64,000 nucleotides of DNA from Promethearchaeota archaeon (GTDB taxonomy: Archaea > Asgardarchaeota > Lokiarchaeia > Sigyniarchaeales > SOKP01): the NCBI GenBank assembly GCA_019058445.1, contig JAHPZA010000002.1:124001-188000 (forward strand). The letters are read 5' to 3'. The notes below the pieces were generated by a model. It saw only the letters and a list, made by a program, of their open reading frames with translations, did not search any database and was not told the origin of the DNA. The position numbers and the translations under genes were made by a program. Below are positions 16,872 through 25,573 of the stretch, one piece after another. Numbering within the stretch: the first letter of the stretch is position 1; each line of letters begins with the position of its first letter.

Positions 16872-17930
16872 TTGACTGAGATAAAAAATCAAATAATAGC
16901 TGAAAGAGGCAGATTTCTTTTAGAAGTGTTTCTTATCTTTTTTGGAATTATGCTGTTCTCTCTTATTCCATGGTTTGTGCTGCCACTGTTTATGAATACT
17001 GAATCCATTTTTTATGGTCCACTATATTATTTATTGCGAGCATTGGCAATAATTATAAGTGTTCCTTTGTTCTTATTTTTCTCCAATAAAATCCTTGAAA
17101 CACCTAAACGGACTCAAATTATAAGGGAAGATATTAATCCTGCGTTAGAGTATTTAAAATTATATTCATTTCCAGAGAATAGTTTTAAAGACCAATTGTT
17201 ATATGGCATTTTACTTTTATTTATAATCTTTATTCCTTTAGATTTTCTCGTATATTTTTTGATACCCGATATGTTAAAATACACGGGCGAAGTATTATCT
17301 TCCCAAGCAACGGATTCTTACTTCTTACAGAGCTATTTTGTGTTCCTTTTTTCAGTAATCATAATACAGATATGTGTTTCTATCTATGAGGAATCGGTAT
17401 CGAGAGGATTTTTAACGATGAGAGGCAAGGAATACGTCCATAAAATATCGGCAGTTATTATTGCTTCTTTATACTTCGGTTTGATGCATTTTGCTTATTT
17501 TCTTACTCCCACAAGTAAGAACTATCCGTTCTGGTTTCCATTTATTTGGTTTTTGCAAACATTTTTAGTCGCTATTATTCTATCAATATTAGTATTAAAG
17601 AAAAAGAGTTTATTTCCTGTCATTTTTGCCCATGCGCTAAATAATATTATATCGGCTCATGCGGTGTGGAATTATCTTCAAGGTAATGATTTCAGCTTAA
17701 TGGTATATTATATATACATTCCATTAATGATTATTGGGGTGATCCTATTTATTTGGCAGTTTTCGACCATAAAAACAGGAGTTTCAGTTATATATGCTGA
17801 TATCAAAGAGTACTTTAAGCCTGATGAGAAATTCGGAGAGGTAAAAGGAGATGTATACTTTAGAATATTAATTGATTTACTTATTGGAATTGTAATTCTG
17901 GCACTTGGTTTATTTATTTTTGGAGTTTAA
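16872..17930 (+). CDS. CPBP-family intramembrane metalloprotease (CAAX protease-like)
   Basis: The 352-residue protein has about eight membrane helices. It carries the three CPBP motifs: EE-x3-R in YEESVSRGF near residue 176, FGLMH near 200, and HALNN near 256. This family includes Rce1-type CAAX proteases and bacteriocin-immunity proteins. The start is uncertain: TTG at 16872 gives the longest frame, an ATG at 16862 is out of frame, and no good ribosome-binding site is visible. It is followed after 15 bases by the phosphoesterase gene, so the two may be co-transcribed. Confidence 0.8.
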   Translation: MTEIKNQIIAERGRFLLEVFLIFFGIMLFSLIPWFVLPLFMNTESIFYGPLYYLLRALAIIISVPLFLFFSNKILETPKRTQIIREDINPALEYLKLYSFPENSFKDQLLYGILLLFIIFIPLDFLVYFLIPDMLKYTGEVLSSQATDSYFLQSYFVFLFSVIIIQICVSIYEESVSRGFLTMRGKEYVHKISAVIIASLYFGLMHFAYFLTPTSKNYPFWFPFIWFLQTFLVAIILSILVLKKKSLFPVIFAHALNNIISAHAVWNYLQGNDFSLMVYYIYIPLMIIGVILFIWQFSTIKTGVSVIYADIKEYFKPDEKFGEVKGDVYFRILIDLLIGIVILALGLFIFGV

Positions 17931-17945
17931 AGAAGGTTTTGTAAA

Positions 17946-18467
17946 ATGGTCAAATTTGGGATATTATCCGATACACATATAACCTCTGAAGTTGATCCGA
18001 AAAAAGCAAACGATTTATTGGAACAATTAAAAGATGTGTTTAGGGATGTAGATGAGATTATTCATGCAGGAGATGTCTGTGAAGAGTTTTTTCTGGACAA
18101 GCTTAAAAATATAGCTCCTACTAAAGCTGTAAAGGGGAAGTTAGATAAAATAAAAGATTCCAAAGAATTTATCACGTTTAATGCTGGTATATACAATGTT
18201 GGTGTTATCCATAAACCACCTGAAAATTTGGAAGCTTTTTTTAAAGAGAATGATTTACATATATTAATCTACGGTCACACCCACATCCCTCTAATAAAAG
18301 GAACACAATATAATACTTTAATTTTGAATCCCGGATCTACCACTTACCCCAAACCCCCTCCTAAAAAACCTATGTTTAAAGAACCTGTTGCCCGACCCAG
18401 TGTAATGACATTGGAAATCGATGAAAATGACTTGCTAAAAACGTTTATAATAAATTTGAAGATTTAA
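17946..18467 (+). CDS. YfcE/MJ0936-type metallophosphoesterase with altered motif
   Basis: The 173-residue protein has the short calcineurin-like fold of YfcE/MJ0936 phosphodiesterases: SDTH near residue 8, HAGD near 39, YGHTH near 112 and NPGST near 130. The usual GNxD metal and phosphate site reads GKLD near residue 62, so the conserved Asn is Lys. The THG region reads IHKPP. It may be a weakened or altered enzyme. It probably forms a unit with the CPBP gene and is followed by a long T-tract. Confidence 0.8.
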   Translation: MVKFGILSDTHITSEVDPKKANDLLEQLKDVFRDVDEIIHAGDVCEEFFLDKLKNIAPTKAVKGKLDKIKDSKEFITFNAGIYNVGVIHKPPENLEAFFKENDLHILIYGHTHIPLIKGTQYNTLILNPGSTTYPKPPPKKPMFKEPVARPSVMTLEIDENDLLKTFIINLKI

Positions 18468-18540
18468 TTATTATAACTAATTTACATTAATGTTAAATAT
18501 TTCTTTTTCCTTCAATATAAATGGGATGAATTAATTTTTA

Positions 18541-18550
18541 TTTTTTTTTT
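18541..18550 (+). terminator. T-tract terminator after the phosphoesterase gene
   Basis: A run of ten T residues, preceded by a further TTTTT, lies about 75 bases after the phosphoesterase stop codon and before the histidine kinase. It is the longest T run in this gap and fits archaeal termination. Confidence 0.45.
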
Positions 18551-18586
18551 GAAAATCGCTATTATGTGGTATAAGCAATCATAGAA

Positions 18587-18723
18587 ATGGTGTTTTATCA
18601 ATCAAAAATGATAAATCAGAGAGAACTAAAGCATTAAATGAAATAGCAGAAAAATATTCTGCTATTGTAAAAGCCTTTGATGGTTTAATATATATATGTT
18701 CACAAGATTATAAAGTTGAATTT
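18587..18723 (+). other. 5' extension of the histidine kinase, out of frame with any normal start
   Basis: The frame of the kinase stays open upstream of ATG 18724 back to a stop at 18550-18552 and encodes a normal PAS N-terminus (AFDGLIYICSQDYKVEF). It contains no ATG, GTG or TTG. An ATG at 18587 lies in another frame and runs MVFYQSK before drifting out. One additional A in the A5 run at 18604-18608 would join the two frames into MVFYQSKNDKSERTKALNEI and onward. The likely explanations are an assembly error, a real frameshift or a non-standard start. Confidence 0.6.
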
Positions 18724-21219
18724 ATGAATGAAAGATTTATCGAAAGAACTGGTTATGACGGAGTAGGAGATCTTTGTTATAAGGCATTACATAATTTTGA
18801 CTCTATTTGTCCTTGGTGTGTTAATGATCGTGTGTTTTCAGGAGAGACGGTAAAATGGGAAGTAAAAAGTCCTAAAGATAATCGTTGGTATTATGTAGTT
18901 AACACTCCGATATCTCATCTTGATGGAACTATTTCTAAGATGGCAATGATATTGGATATCACTGAACAAAAAGAAGCTCAACAAAAATTAAAAGAGTCTG
19001 AGGAAAAATTTGCTAAAGCCTTTAACAGTAATGCATTATCAATGTCAATAAGTTCAATTGAAGAAGGACGGTTCGTCGAAGTTAATGATGTTTTTTTAGA
19101 TGACCTCGGATTTAAAAGGGAAGAAGTCATCGGCAAGACATCAGAAGAACTAAATATATGGGTTGAGAGAAGTCAACGAGATTTATTGATACAAACCCTT
19201 AAAGAAGAGGGAAAGGTAACCAATATGCAGTGCAAATATAGAACCAAAGAAAACAAAATTAAGTATGGACTTTTTTCTGTAAATATAATAATTCTTAATG
19301 AAAAACCGTATCTTTTAAATATAGTGAATGACATAACAAGACGAGTTCACTATGAACAAAAATTAAAAGAATCTGAGGAACAATATCGAACAACCATAAA
19401 TTCTCTAGCTGATCCATTGCTCGTTATAAACAGAGATTTTAAAATTGTTCTCTTAAATTCCGCATTTAAACAATGGCTTGATGATTTAAGTGTTAAAAAG
19501 GATATATTGGGTCTAACGGTCTTCGAGGCATTTCCCTTTTTACCTGATGAAGTTCGCGAGGAATATGAGCGAGTATTCAATAATAGAGAGATTACTTTTA
19601 CTGAGGGAAGCACACTTTTAGATAATAAAGAAGTCATTACAGAGTCGAGAAAAATTCCGATATTTAAGGAAGGAAATGTTAGTCAGGTTATAACTATTGT
19701 GAGAGATATAACTAAAAGGAAGAACACAGAAAAAAAATTAAAGGAATCCGAAGAAAAATACCGTGCATTGATAGAAAATGTTAATGATGTAATCTTCACT
19801 CTTGATATTGAGGGTAATTTTACATATACTAGTCCAGTCATAGAACAGTTTAGTGGATATAAAGTCGACGAGATTATTGGAAAAGCATTTTCTTGTTTCA
19901 TATTTCCTGAGGACTTACCCCACTTGTTAGCCAGCTTTGAACGCACTCTGGCGGGTCGGAAAGAACCATTGGAATTTCGGATTATAGTTAAGGATGGTTC
20001 AATACGCCACGTACTCACCTCAAGCAGTTTGATTATAAAACAAGGTCAGCCTGAGGGATTGATTGGCGTGATGACCGATGTCACTAATAGAAAGAAAGCA
20101 GAGATAAGACTAAAAGAATCTGAGGAAAATTATAGATTAATTACGGAAAATGCTAATGATTTAATTAGTATCGTTAATCCAAATTTCAAAGTCGAATTTA
20201 TCAACGAACAAACTTACTTTAATATTTTAGGTTATTCCAAAGAGGATATTATTGGAAAAACGGGATTTAATTTTGTACATCCTGATGATTTGGAGCGAGG
20301 TATTAATGCATATAAAGAGGGACTTGTAAAAAGTGAGGGAATCGTCGAACTGCGACTTAGACATAAACAAGGACATTATCAATGGTTTGAATTTAAAGGA
20401 AAAAAATATTTGGATCCTAAAGGAAATATAAAGGGATTATTAATAGGCAGAGAGATCTCTAAACGTAAAGAAGCAGAACAATTAATTTTAGAAGAAAATA
20501 GGAAATTATTAGAATTGGAGAATATGAGAGAAAACATTATCAATAGAATTTCTCATGAATTAAAAACACCTCTAACCCTAGTAATTTCTGGTTCCGAACT
20601 TCTTACAACAGTATATAGGAATCAATTAAAAAAAGAGGCTCAGGAAATAACAGAAATGATTAATAGAGGGGGTTCAAGATTAAAATTATTAATTGAGAAT
20701 TTATTGGATACATCTAAAATTGATAATCATAAATTTGAATTAACCAGAAAAAGAGAAAATCTTATTGATTTGATTTCAGAAAGCATAAAAGATTTATCTT
20801 TTTTTGCTCAAAATAGACAACTTAATATCAACTTAAACCTCCCCAATACAATATTTTTTAATATTGATAAGTTTCGAATGCAGCAAGCTATTACAAATAT
20901 TTTATCAAATGCGATTAAAAACACACCAAAGGGGGGAGACATATATATAACTGCAGAAGAAAATTTGGAATATATTAAAATTAAAATAAAAGATACTGGT
21001 GTTGGTTTAACTAATGAAGAAAAAATAAGACTATTTGAAAAATTTGGCAAAATAGAAAGATACGGCTCGGGATTGGATGTAGATATTGAGGGATCGGGAC
21101 TTGGTTTATATATTTCAAAACATATCGTAACTGCTCATAATGGTGAGATCCTTGTTGAATCTGAAGGAAGAAATAAAGGAAGTCTTTTTATTATAAGATT
21201 GAGAAAAAAAGAAGAGTAA
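18724..21219 (+). CDS. Multi-PAS sensor histidine kinase
   Basis: From ATG 18724 the product is 831 residues, but the first PAS domain clearly begins upstream (see 18587-18723). Five PAS repeats follow one another, each ending in a D-I-T-x-x-K/R-type linker and joined by LKESEE coiled segments. The HisKA box is ISHELKTP with phospho-acceptor His near residue 611. The ATPase domain has NILSNAIKNTPKG (N box), DTGVGL (G1) and GSGLGLYISK (G2). No membrane helix is present, so it is a cytosolic sensor. The first PAS contains a CPWC pair that could bind metal or sense redox. No receiver or partner regulator gene is adjacent. Confidence 0.88.
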   Translation: MNERFIERTGYDGVGDLCYKALHNFDSICPWCVNDRVFSGETVKWEVKSPKDNRWYYVVNTPISHLDGTISKMAMILDITEQKEAQQKLKESEEKFAKAFNSNALSMSISSIEEGRFVEVNDVFLDDLGFKREEVIGKTSEELNIWVERSQRDLLIQTLKEEGKVTNMQCKYRTKENKIKYGLFSVNIIILNEKPYLLNIVNDITRRVHYEQKLKESEEQYRTTINSLADPLLVINRDFKIVLLNSAFKQWLDDLSVKKDILGLTVFEAFPFLPDEVREEYERVFNNREITFTEGSTLLDNKEVITESRKIPIFKEGNVSQVITIVRDITKRKNTEKKLKESEEKYRALIENVNDVIFTLDIEGNFTYTSPVIEQFSGYKVDEIIGKAFSCFIFPEDLPHLLASFERTLAGRKEPLEFRIIVKDGSIRHVLTSSSLIIKQGQPEGLIGVMTDVTNRKKAEIRLKESEENYRLITENANDLISIVNPNFKVEFINEQTYFNILGYSKEDIIGKTGFNFVHPDDLERGINAYKEGLVKSEGIVELRLRHKQGHYQWFEFKGKKYLDPKGNIKGLLIGREISKRKEAEQLILEENRKLLELENMRENIINRISHELKTPLTLVISGSELLTTVYRNQLKKEAQEITEMINRGGSRLKLLIENLLDTSKIDNHKFELTRKRENLIDLISESIKDLSFFAQNRQLNINLNLPNTIFFNIDKFRMQQAITNILSNAIKNTPKGGDIYITAEENLEYIKIKIKDTGVGLTNEEKIRLFEKFGKIERYGSGLDVDIEGSGLGLYISKHIVTAHNGEILVESEGRNKGSLFIIRLRKKEE

Positions 21220-21378
21220 TATGATTTAAAAATATTTTGAAATGAATGTCCCAAACTCCAACCTAAGAAAACCATATTTAGAGAATCTATCATCATAATA
21301 AAATATATAATATTAGATCTCGATGAATATAATATTTTAAAAATTTTTATTATAAATTTGAAAACGTTAATGATACTT

Positions 21379-21720
21379 CTAAGAGTCTATTAATAAAGCA
21401 TTTAAAAATTCATCGATTTTAATTTTAAGAGTCTCCATTTTACAATTATTTTCTATGTATAATAGCAATAAAGTCTCTTGTTCGAGATAACCTATTAATG
21501 TTAGTGAGGAATCTTTATAAATAAAATGAGTTAATGAAAGATCCATTATTTTTTGAGACATTATTTGGGAAAAATCGATAAGTAATTTTTTGAAATCACT
21601 TGAGTTGCTGGGATATTGATAAAATTTTAGACTTGATGAAAATTTTACAATTCCTACAGAAATTATATTTGGAATTTGCTTGAATCCATCAATAAATTTC
21701 TTATAATCCATAAAACTCAC
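21379..21720 (-). CDS. Small possible roadblock-fold protein, 113 aa
   Basis: I do not recognise the family with certainty. The protein alternates strands and helices (IISVGIVKFS, then a long helix, SLTLIGYLEQETLLLLYIEN, then a final helix), a pattern compatible with a roadblock or longin fold. The start is either GTG at 21720 or ATG at 21711. The 5' end overlaps the 3' end of the next gene by 20 bases, so the two are translationally coupled. No enzymatic motif is visible. The pairing with a second possible sensor-fold protein suggests a complex. Confidence 0.5.
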   Translation of the reverse strand: MSFMDYKKFIDGFKQIPNIISVGIVKFSSSLKFYQYPSNSSDFKKLLIDFSQIMSQKIMDLSLTHFIYKDSSLTLIGYLEQETLLLLYIENNCKMETLKIKIDEFLNALLIDS

Positions 21721-22477
21721 TTATTTCTTGAAATTTCTTGTTGAATTTTTCAATATCAGAGATAGGATCTAATTTTCCAGGTAAAAATATCAATATGTCA
21801 AGATTTACAGCAATATGGTAAACGTAAATCGAAAATCTATCGTAATCCGTAAATGCAAGTTGTATATCATCCGGATCTAAAAAATTAGAGGTTAAATCTG
21901 CTAATTTTTTTTGTTTTTGGACAAATGAATCAATAATTTTACTTTTTAAAAATGTAACTAATTCAAAATCATTAGATTCTCGAAAATATTCGCTGTCTTT
22001 CTTATAATTATAATATATTCTGTATCCATAAATTTCTGGAAAGATATTCATCATTTTCATTAATGAGTTATTTATATAAGAAATAGTTTCTTCATCGCTT
22101 AATATAAATATCTTTTTAGCTACTTCAATTAAATCATCAAATATATGTATTTCACCCTCCCATACGTTCCAATCCACATGGTCATTAAATAATTTTGCGA
22201 CACGTTTAATTTTTGGTAAATTTAATTCTGTATTATCATTTTTATCACATATTAAGGCTACTAATATAAAACCATGTTTATAAGTCAGAATTTTTTTTTC
22301 ATGAGTAATAAAACTATGAATTTGTCCCATACTTAATTCATGGAGGAGAGATTCAATCGCTTTTACAACTCCACTCATTAACAATCCTTTACCTTTATCT
22401 ATACCAGTTTCAGATAATTTAATACTAGCAAGGTTACTTCCCGATTCAGAATGTAAAATTATTAAATTATATTTCAA
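21701..22477 (-). CDS. Possible longin/roadblock-type sensor protein, 258 aa
   Basis: The N-terminus (LIILHSESGSNLASIKL, then GKGLLMSGVVKAIESLLHEL, then strands ending in GFILVALICDKND) has the strand-loop-helix pattern of longin- or roadblock-like regulators of small GTPases that are abundant in Asgard archaea. The C-terminal half may be a second similar unit (DRFSIYVYHIAVNLDILIFLPG). The fold assignment is inference from pattern only. It starts at TTG 22477, has no better in-frame start, and overlaps the next left-facing gene. Confidence 0.45.
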   Translation of the reverse strand: MKYNLIILHSESGSNLASIKLSETGIDKGKGLLMSGVVKAIESLLHELSMGQIHSFITHEKKILTYKHGFILVALICDKNDNTELNLPKIKRVAKLFNDHVDWNVWEGEIHIFDDLIEVAKKIFILSDEETISYINNSLMKMMNIFPEIYGYRIYYNYKKDSEYFRESNDFELVTFLKSKIIDSFVQKQKKLADLTSNFLDPDDIQLAFTDYDRFSIYVYHIAVNLDILIFLPGKLDPISDIEKFNKKFQEISEFYGL

Positions 22478-22585
22478 ACTCGTATTAATTCCTTTTGTCT
22501 GTATTATCTAAAATCTTTTTCAATATTTGTATAAATAATTATTTGATTATTAATAACACTTATGTGAGGTATTAGAGAAAAGCTA

Positions 22586-23632
22586 TTAGAAATAAGCATA
22601 CTTTAAAGCTAAAGATATAAATTCTCCAATTTTTTCAATAGATACATTATGTGGGATCATATGTTGAGTTGCCAATACATAACGACCATTTGGTTTACCT
22701 ATTTTTATAGTTTCTCTTATAATATGTTCCATGAAATCTAATGTCCAATCTCCTAATTCTAAATTATTAACATTTCCGAATAAAGTATATTTCCCCTCTG
22801 ATTTCTTTTTTAATTCTTCAAGATCATCGTTTGCTGATGGGAACGTGCCAATAACTCCTGTTTTATTAAATAGATCTGCAAATGGAAGAATATTCCCTCC
22901 AGCAGTATAAAACACAATTGGGACTTTAAGGTCTCGAGTAATTCTTTGATAGAGGGGAATTACTAGTTCTTCAAACATTTCTCTAGGGATACTTGTAGCT
23001 GTTGCAAGCCCATCGACTAATACTAATATATCTGCTCCGGCTTCTATATGTTCTTTTGCCCATTGTTCTCCAAATTTTAAAGAAAAATCTAAAACGCTTT
23101 GAATTTTATCAGGATTAATCAGAATAGATTCAAACCAGGCAGATGCCCCCATTAATAGAGATGGAAACGAAAATGGACCAGTTTGCACCGATAATATTGG
23201 TTTTTTTCCTTTATAAAGCTCTGTTAATCCTTTAGTAGTAGTTATAGTCTTTTGGTATGCTGGATGTTCATTTAACGTAGGGATCTCATTATTAGTAAAA
23301 AAATCTATTGTTTTCGCGATTGGTTCACCTGTGTTTGGAGAACCGCCCTCAAAAAATAATGTATTCATTCCAAATATTTCAGACTCAATTGCAAGATAAT
23401 AAAAATTAGAGACATAATCAAGATTTAGTAACTCCTGTAGCTTACTTTGTCCCTCTATCACGCTTTTTGCTGAAGAGTAATATTTTTTAATTGAGAGGTT
23501 TAATAACTTTGAACAAAGAGAATCAATCATAGGGAATATTGGAATTCTATCAGTAGGTTTCCCTAATACCGTGGCCATAATTCGATCAATAGCATTCGAT
23601 TTATCTTTCTCATAACCTTTAACTAAAGACAA
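22586..23632 (-). CDS. URO-D superfamily corrinoid methyltransferase-like protein, zinc site altered
   Basis: The 348-residue protein has the URO-D/MtaA fold, with LSVQTGPFSFPSLLMGA near residue 143, EAGADILVLVDGLATAT near 197, and GTFPSAND-LFGNVNN later. MtaA/MtbA enzymes use a His-x-Cys motif plus a later Cys to hold zinc and activate coenzyme M. Here the region reads FYTAGGN, with no His or Cys. The enzyme may act on a different acceptor or have lost zinc. The TTG start at 23632 follows the corrinoid-protein stop by two bases, so the two genes form a translationally coupled pair. Confidence 0.75.
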   Translation of the reverse strand: MSLVKGYEKDKSNAIDRIMATVLGKPTDRIPIFPMIDSLCSKLLNLSIKKYYSSAKSVIEGQSKLQELLNLDYVSNFYYLAIESEIFGMNTLFFEGGSPNTGEPIAKTIDFFTNNEIPTLNEHPAYQKTITTTKGLTELYKGKKPILSVQTGPFSFPSLLMGASAWFESILINPDKIQSVLDFSLKFGEQWAKEHIEAGADILVLVDGLATATSIPREMFEELVIPLYQRITRDLKVPIVFYTAGGNILPFADLFNKTGVIGTFPSANDDLEELKKKSEGKYTLFGNVNNLELGDWTLDFMEHIIRETIKIGKPNGRYVLATQHMIPHNVSIEKIGEFISLALKYAYF

Positions 23633-23634
23633 TT

Positions 23635-24345
23635 TTACATCCCCCTTTTAAAATATCTTCTTAGTATTTTAAATCTCTTTTTTCTTTTTGAAACTCGCCC
23701 TATAATTTTATCCATCAAAAGATAGACATCTTCTGCAGAACCATCTGCTCCAACTTTCTCAATTAAACCATAATTATAGTTAAATGGAGCACCTCCTACA
23801 AAAAATTTAACTTTATCTCTGAGGTTTCGTTGAAACAATATATCTCCAACTCTTTTTACTCCAATTATATTATGTAACATCATTGTACTTACAAAAATAT
23901 ATTTTGCATCATGTTCTTGAGCAGCATCAACAAATTTCGCAGGTTCCACATCTAATCCTAGATCTATTACTTCGAAATTTTCCATTTCAAGAAATAATTT
24001 TAAAATTTTCTTTCCTAGTCCATGAAAATCGTTTTTAATAGTACCAAGAACAATTTTATCTTTAATATTTTCAGTTTGGTTATCTTTAATTAACCAAGGT
24101 TTAATTTTCTCTAGACTATCTTCGGCAATCTTCCCAACAGCTAATAGTTGAAATGCTGAAATGTTAATATACCCCTCATCAAAATAACTCTGAAACTTTT
24201 TTAGAATATCTAAAATGCCCTTGGTTATCAATTGATCAGGAGGAAGTCTTTCAGCTAATGCATTATCAACAAGAGATAATGCCTCTTTATATTTTCGCTC
24301 ATATGTATAGCTATAGAATTTATCTTTAAATTCTGTAATGTTCAT
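23635..24345 (-). CDS. Corrinoid (B12)-binding protein of a methyltransferase system
   Basis: The 236-residue protein has the MtbC/MetH-like helical cap (residues 1-85) followed by a Rossmann B12-binding domain. The D-x-H-x-x-G motif that supplies the cobalt-ligating His appears as DFHGLG near residue 105, and the GG-x-P segment as VGGAPFN near 189. A basic tail (KRKKRFKILRRYFKR) ends the protein. It probably carries a methyl group for the URO-D-type methyltransferase encoded two bases downstream. No substrate-specific methyltransferase such as MtaB or MttB is next to it. Confidence 0.85.
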   Translation of the reverse strand: MNITEFKDKFYSYTYERKYKEALSLVDNALAERLPPDQLITKGILDILKKFQSYFDEGYINISAFQLLAVGKIAEDSLEKIKPWLIKDNQTENIKDKIVLGTIKNDFHGLGKKILKLFLEMENFEVIDLGLDVEPAKFVDAAQEHDAKYIFVSTMMLHNIIGVKRVGDILFQRNLRDKVKFFVGGAPFNYNYGLIEKVGADGSAEDVYLLMDKIIGRVSKRKKRFKILRRYFKRGM

Positions 24346-24461
24346 CTAATATAACTTCGGTTAAAATAACTTCCGTGATTGCTTATATAGAATATTAAGT
24401 CTAATTTTATTAAATTCTTTACTTTATAAAATATAAAATTTTTATTAGCATGAAAAAATAA

Positions 24462-24689
24462 ATGAATTTTAGGCTATTATCTAATGTATACTATAAACCC
24501 CCTGCCCACTTTAACATTCGCAGATCCATCTATGTGTATTGCTTTTTCGTGAATGTTGCAGAATTCGGTGATTCCTTTATCTATACACCGGAAAAGGAAC
24601 ACATTGAAAGATCCTTACCACCAAAAGAAGAGGCTATAATTTATAAAGATGTGGATCTCTTCAAATTATGCTCCGAACGCAAAAAATAG
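24462..24689 (+). pseudogene. C-terminal remnant of a carbon-nitrogen hydrolase (nitrilase family)
   Basis: The 75-residue frame reads RRSIYVYCFFVNVAEFGDSF then IYTPEKE and ends AIIYKDVDLFKLCSERKK. This resembles the end of nitrilase-superfamily amidases: an asparagine-strand segment before FGxSxI, then a P-x-G/E turn, then an acidic IIxxDxDL-x3-R tail. The N-terminal two-thirds, including the catalytic Glu, Lys and Cys, is absent, and upstream sequence is non-coding. It therefore looks like a decayed gene in the 401-base gap between 24346 and 24746, which otherwise holds nothing I can identify. Confidence 0.45.
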
Positions 24690-24746
24690 GAAGGAGAGTA
24701 AAGTAAAGTATAAAAATTTATCCAAAGTACGAGATAAAGAATTTAA

Positions 24747-25382
24747 TTACTTTTTACCTATGGCAGCAATATATCCTTTTTTCTCTTCAATATTTATTGA
24801 TATTTCATTAAAACCTGCTTCCAGCATAAATTGTTCCATTTCTTGAGGAGTATGGATTGGAAAATTACCTAATTTCGACCATTTTTCATTCCGTTTACGA
24901 AGTTTCTCATCATTACACTTATAAGCTTCATTGACTAAAAGTAATGTGCCTCCTGGCCTTAAAACATTAAGTATTCCCTTAAGATCATTAATTAAATCCG
25001 GCCAAAAATAATAAGTCTCAAAACCAGTGACCAAATCAAACGAGCTTTCAGAGAAGGGTAATGAAGAGACTGAACCTTTTTTAATTTCCACAATTCCATT
25101 TTTGATGAATTTCTCGTTTAATTTTTTTGAAACCTGCACAGAGACATCAGAATAGTCAATTCCATATACTTTACCTCCATTGATTTTCTGAGCAAAATTG
25201 TATATAATCATACCTCCACCACATCCAATGTCCAAAATGATATCCCTTGGATTAAATGAAATATAAGTCACGCCCCAAAACGCCATTTCAGAATGTCCTT
25301 TATTCATTCCTTTAGCAATCCATTTTCCAAATAGCCCTTTTGGTTTTCGGCATTGATTAATGAATTTTTCTTTTAATCCCAT
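24747..25382 (-). CDS. Class I SAM-dependent methyltransferase
   Basis: The 211-residue protein (214 if started at GTG 25391) has the standard fold: LDIGCGGGMI near residue 51 for SAM binding, YGIDYSDVSV as the acidic loop after strand 2, FDLVTGFETYYFWPDL as motif post-I, and LRPGGTLLLVNEAY as strand 5. It has an N-terminal NKGHSEMAFWG segment like UbiE/Methyltransf_11 members. The acceptor molecule is unknown. It faces away from the DUF4386 gene and toward the nitrilase remnant. Confidence 0.85.
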   Translation of the reverse strand: MGLKEKFINQCRKPKGLFGKWIAKGMNKGHSEMAFWGVTYISFNPRDIILDIGCGGGMIIYNFAQKINGGKVYGIDYSDVSVQVSKKLNEKFIKNGIVEIKKGSVSSLPFSESSFDLVTGFETYYFWPDLINDLKGILNVLRPGGTLLLVNEAYKCNDEKLRKRNEKWSKLGNFPIHTPQEMEQFMLEAGFNEISINIEEKKGYIAAIGKK

Positions 25383-25573
25383 AAAAGTCACATTAATTTT
25401 TTAATTTTAATTGCATTTATTTTTTATCAAATTATACAGGTTTGTTGAAGAGGGATAAAAAACGGAAAATGTAGTTATAACCATTGAACATTGAATCAAT
25501 TATATATACAATTTAAAATTTAAAATAAGTATTTAGTAAATTATATCAATTTGTCCATTATGAATGAGTTAAA

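Noticed and set aside
24649..24846. 65-residue plus-strand frame overlapping the nitrilase remnant and the methyltransferase gene
   Set aside because: Most of it is antisense to the well-supported SAM methyltransferase and it shows no protein-like pattern.
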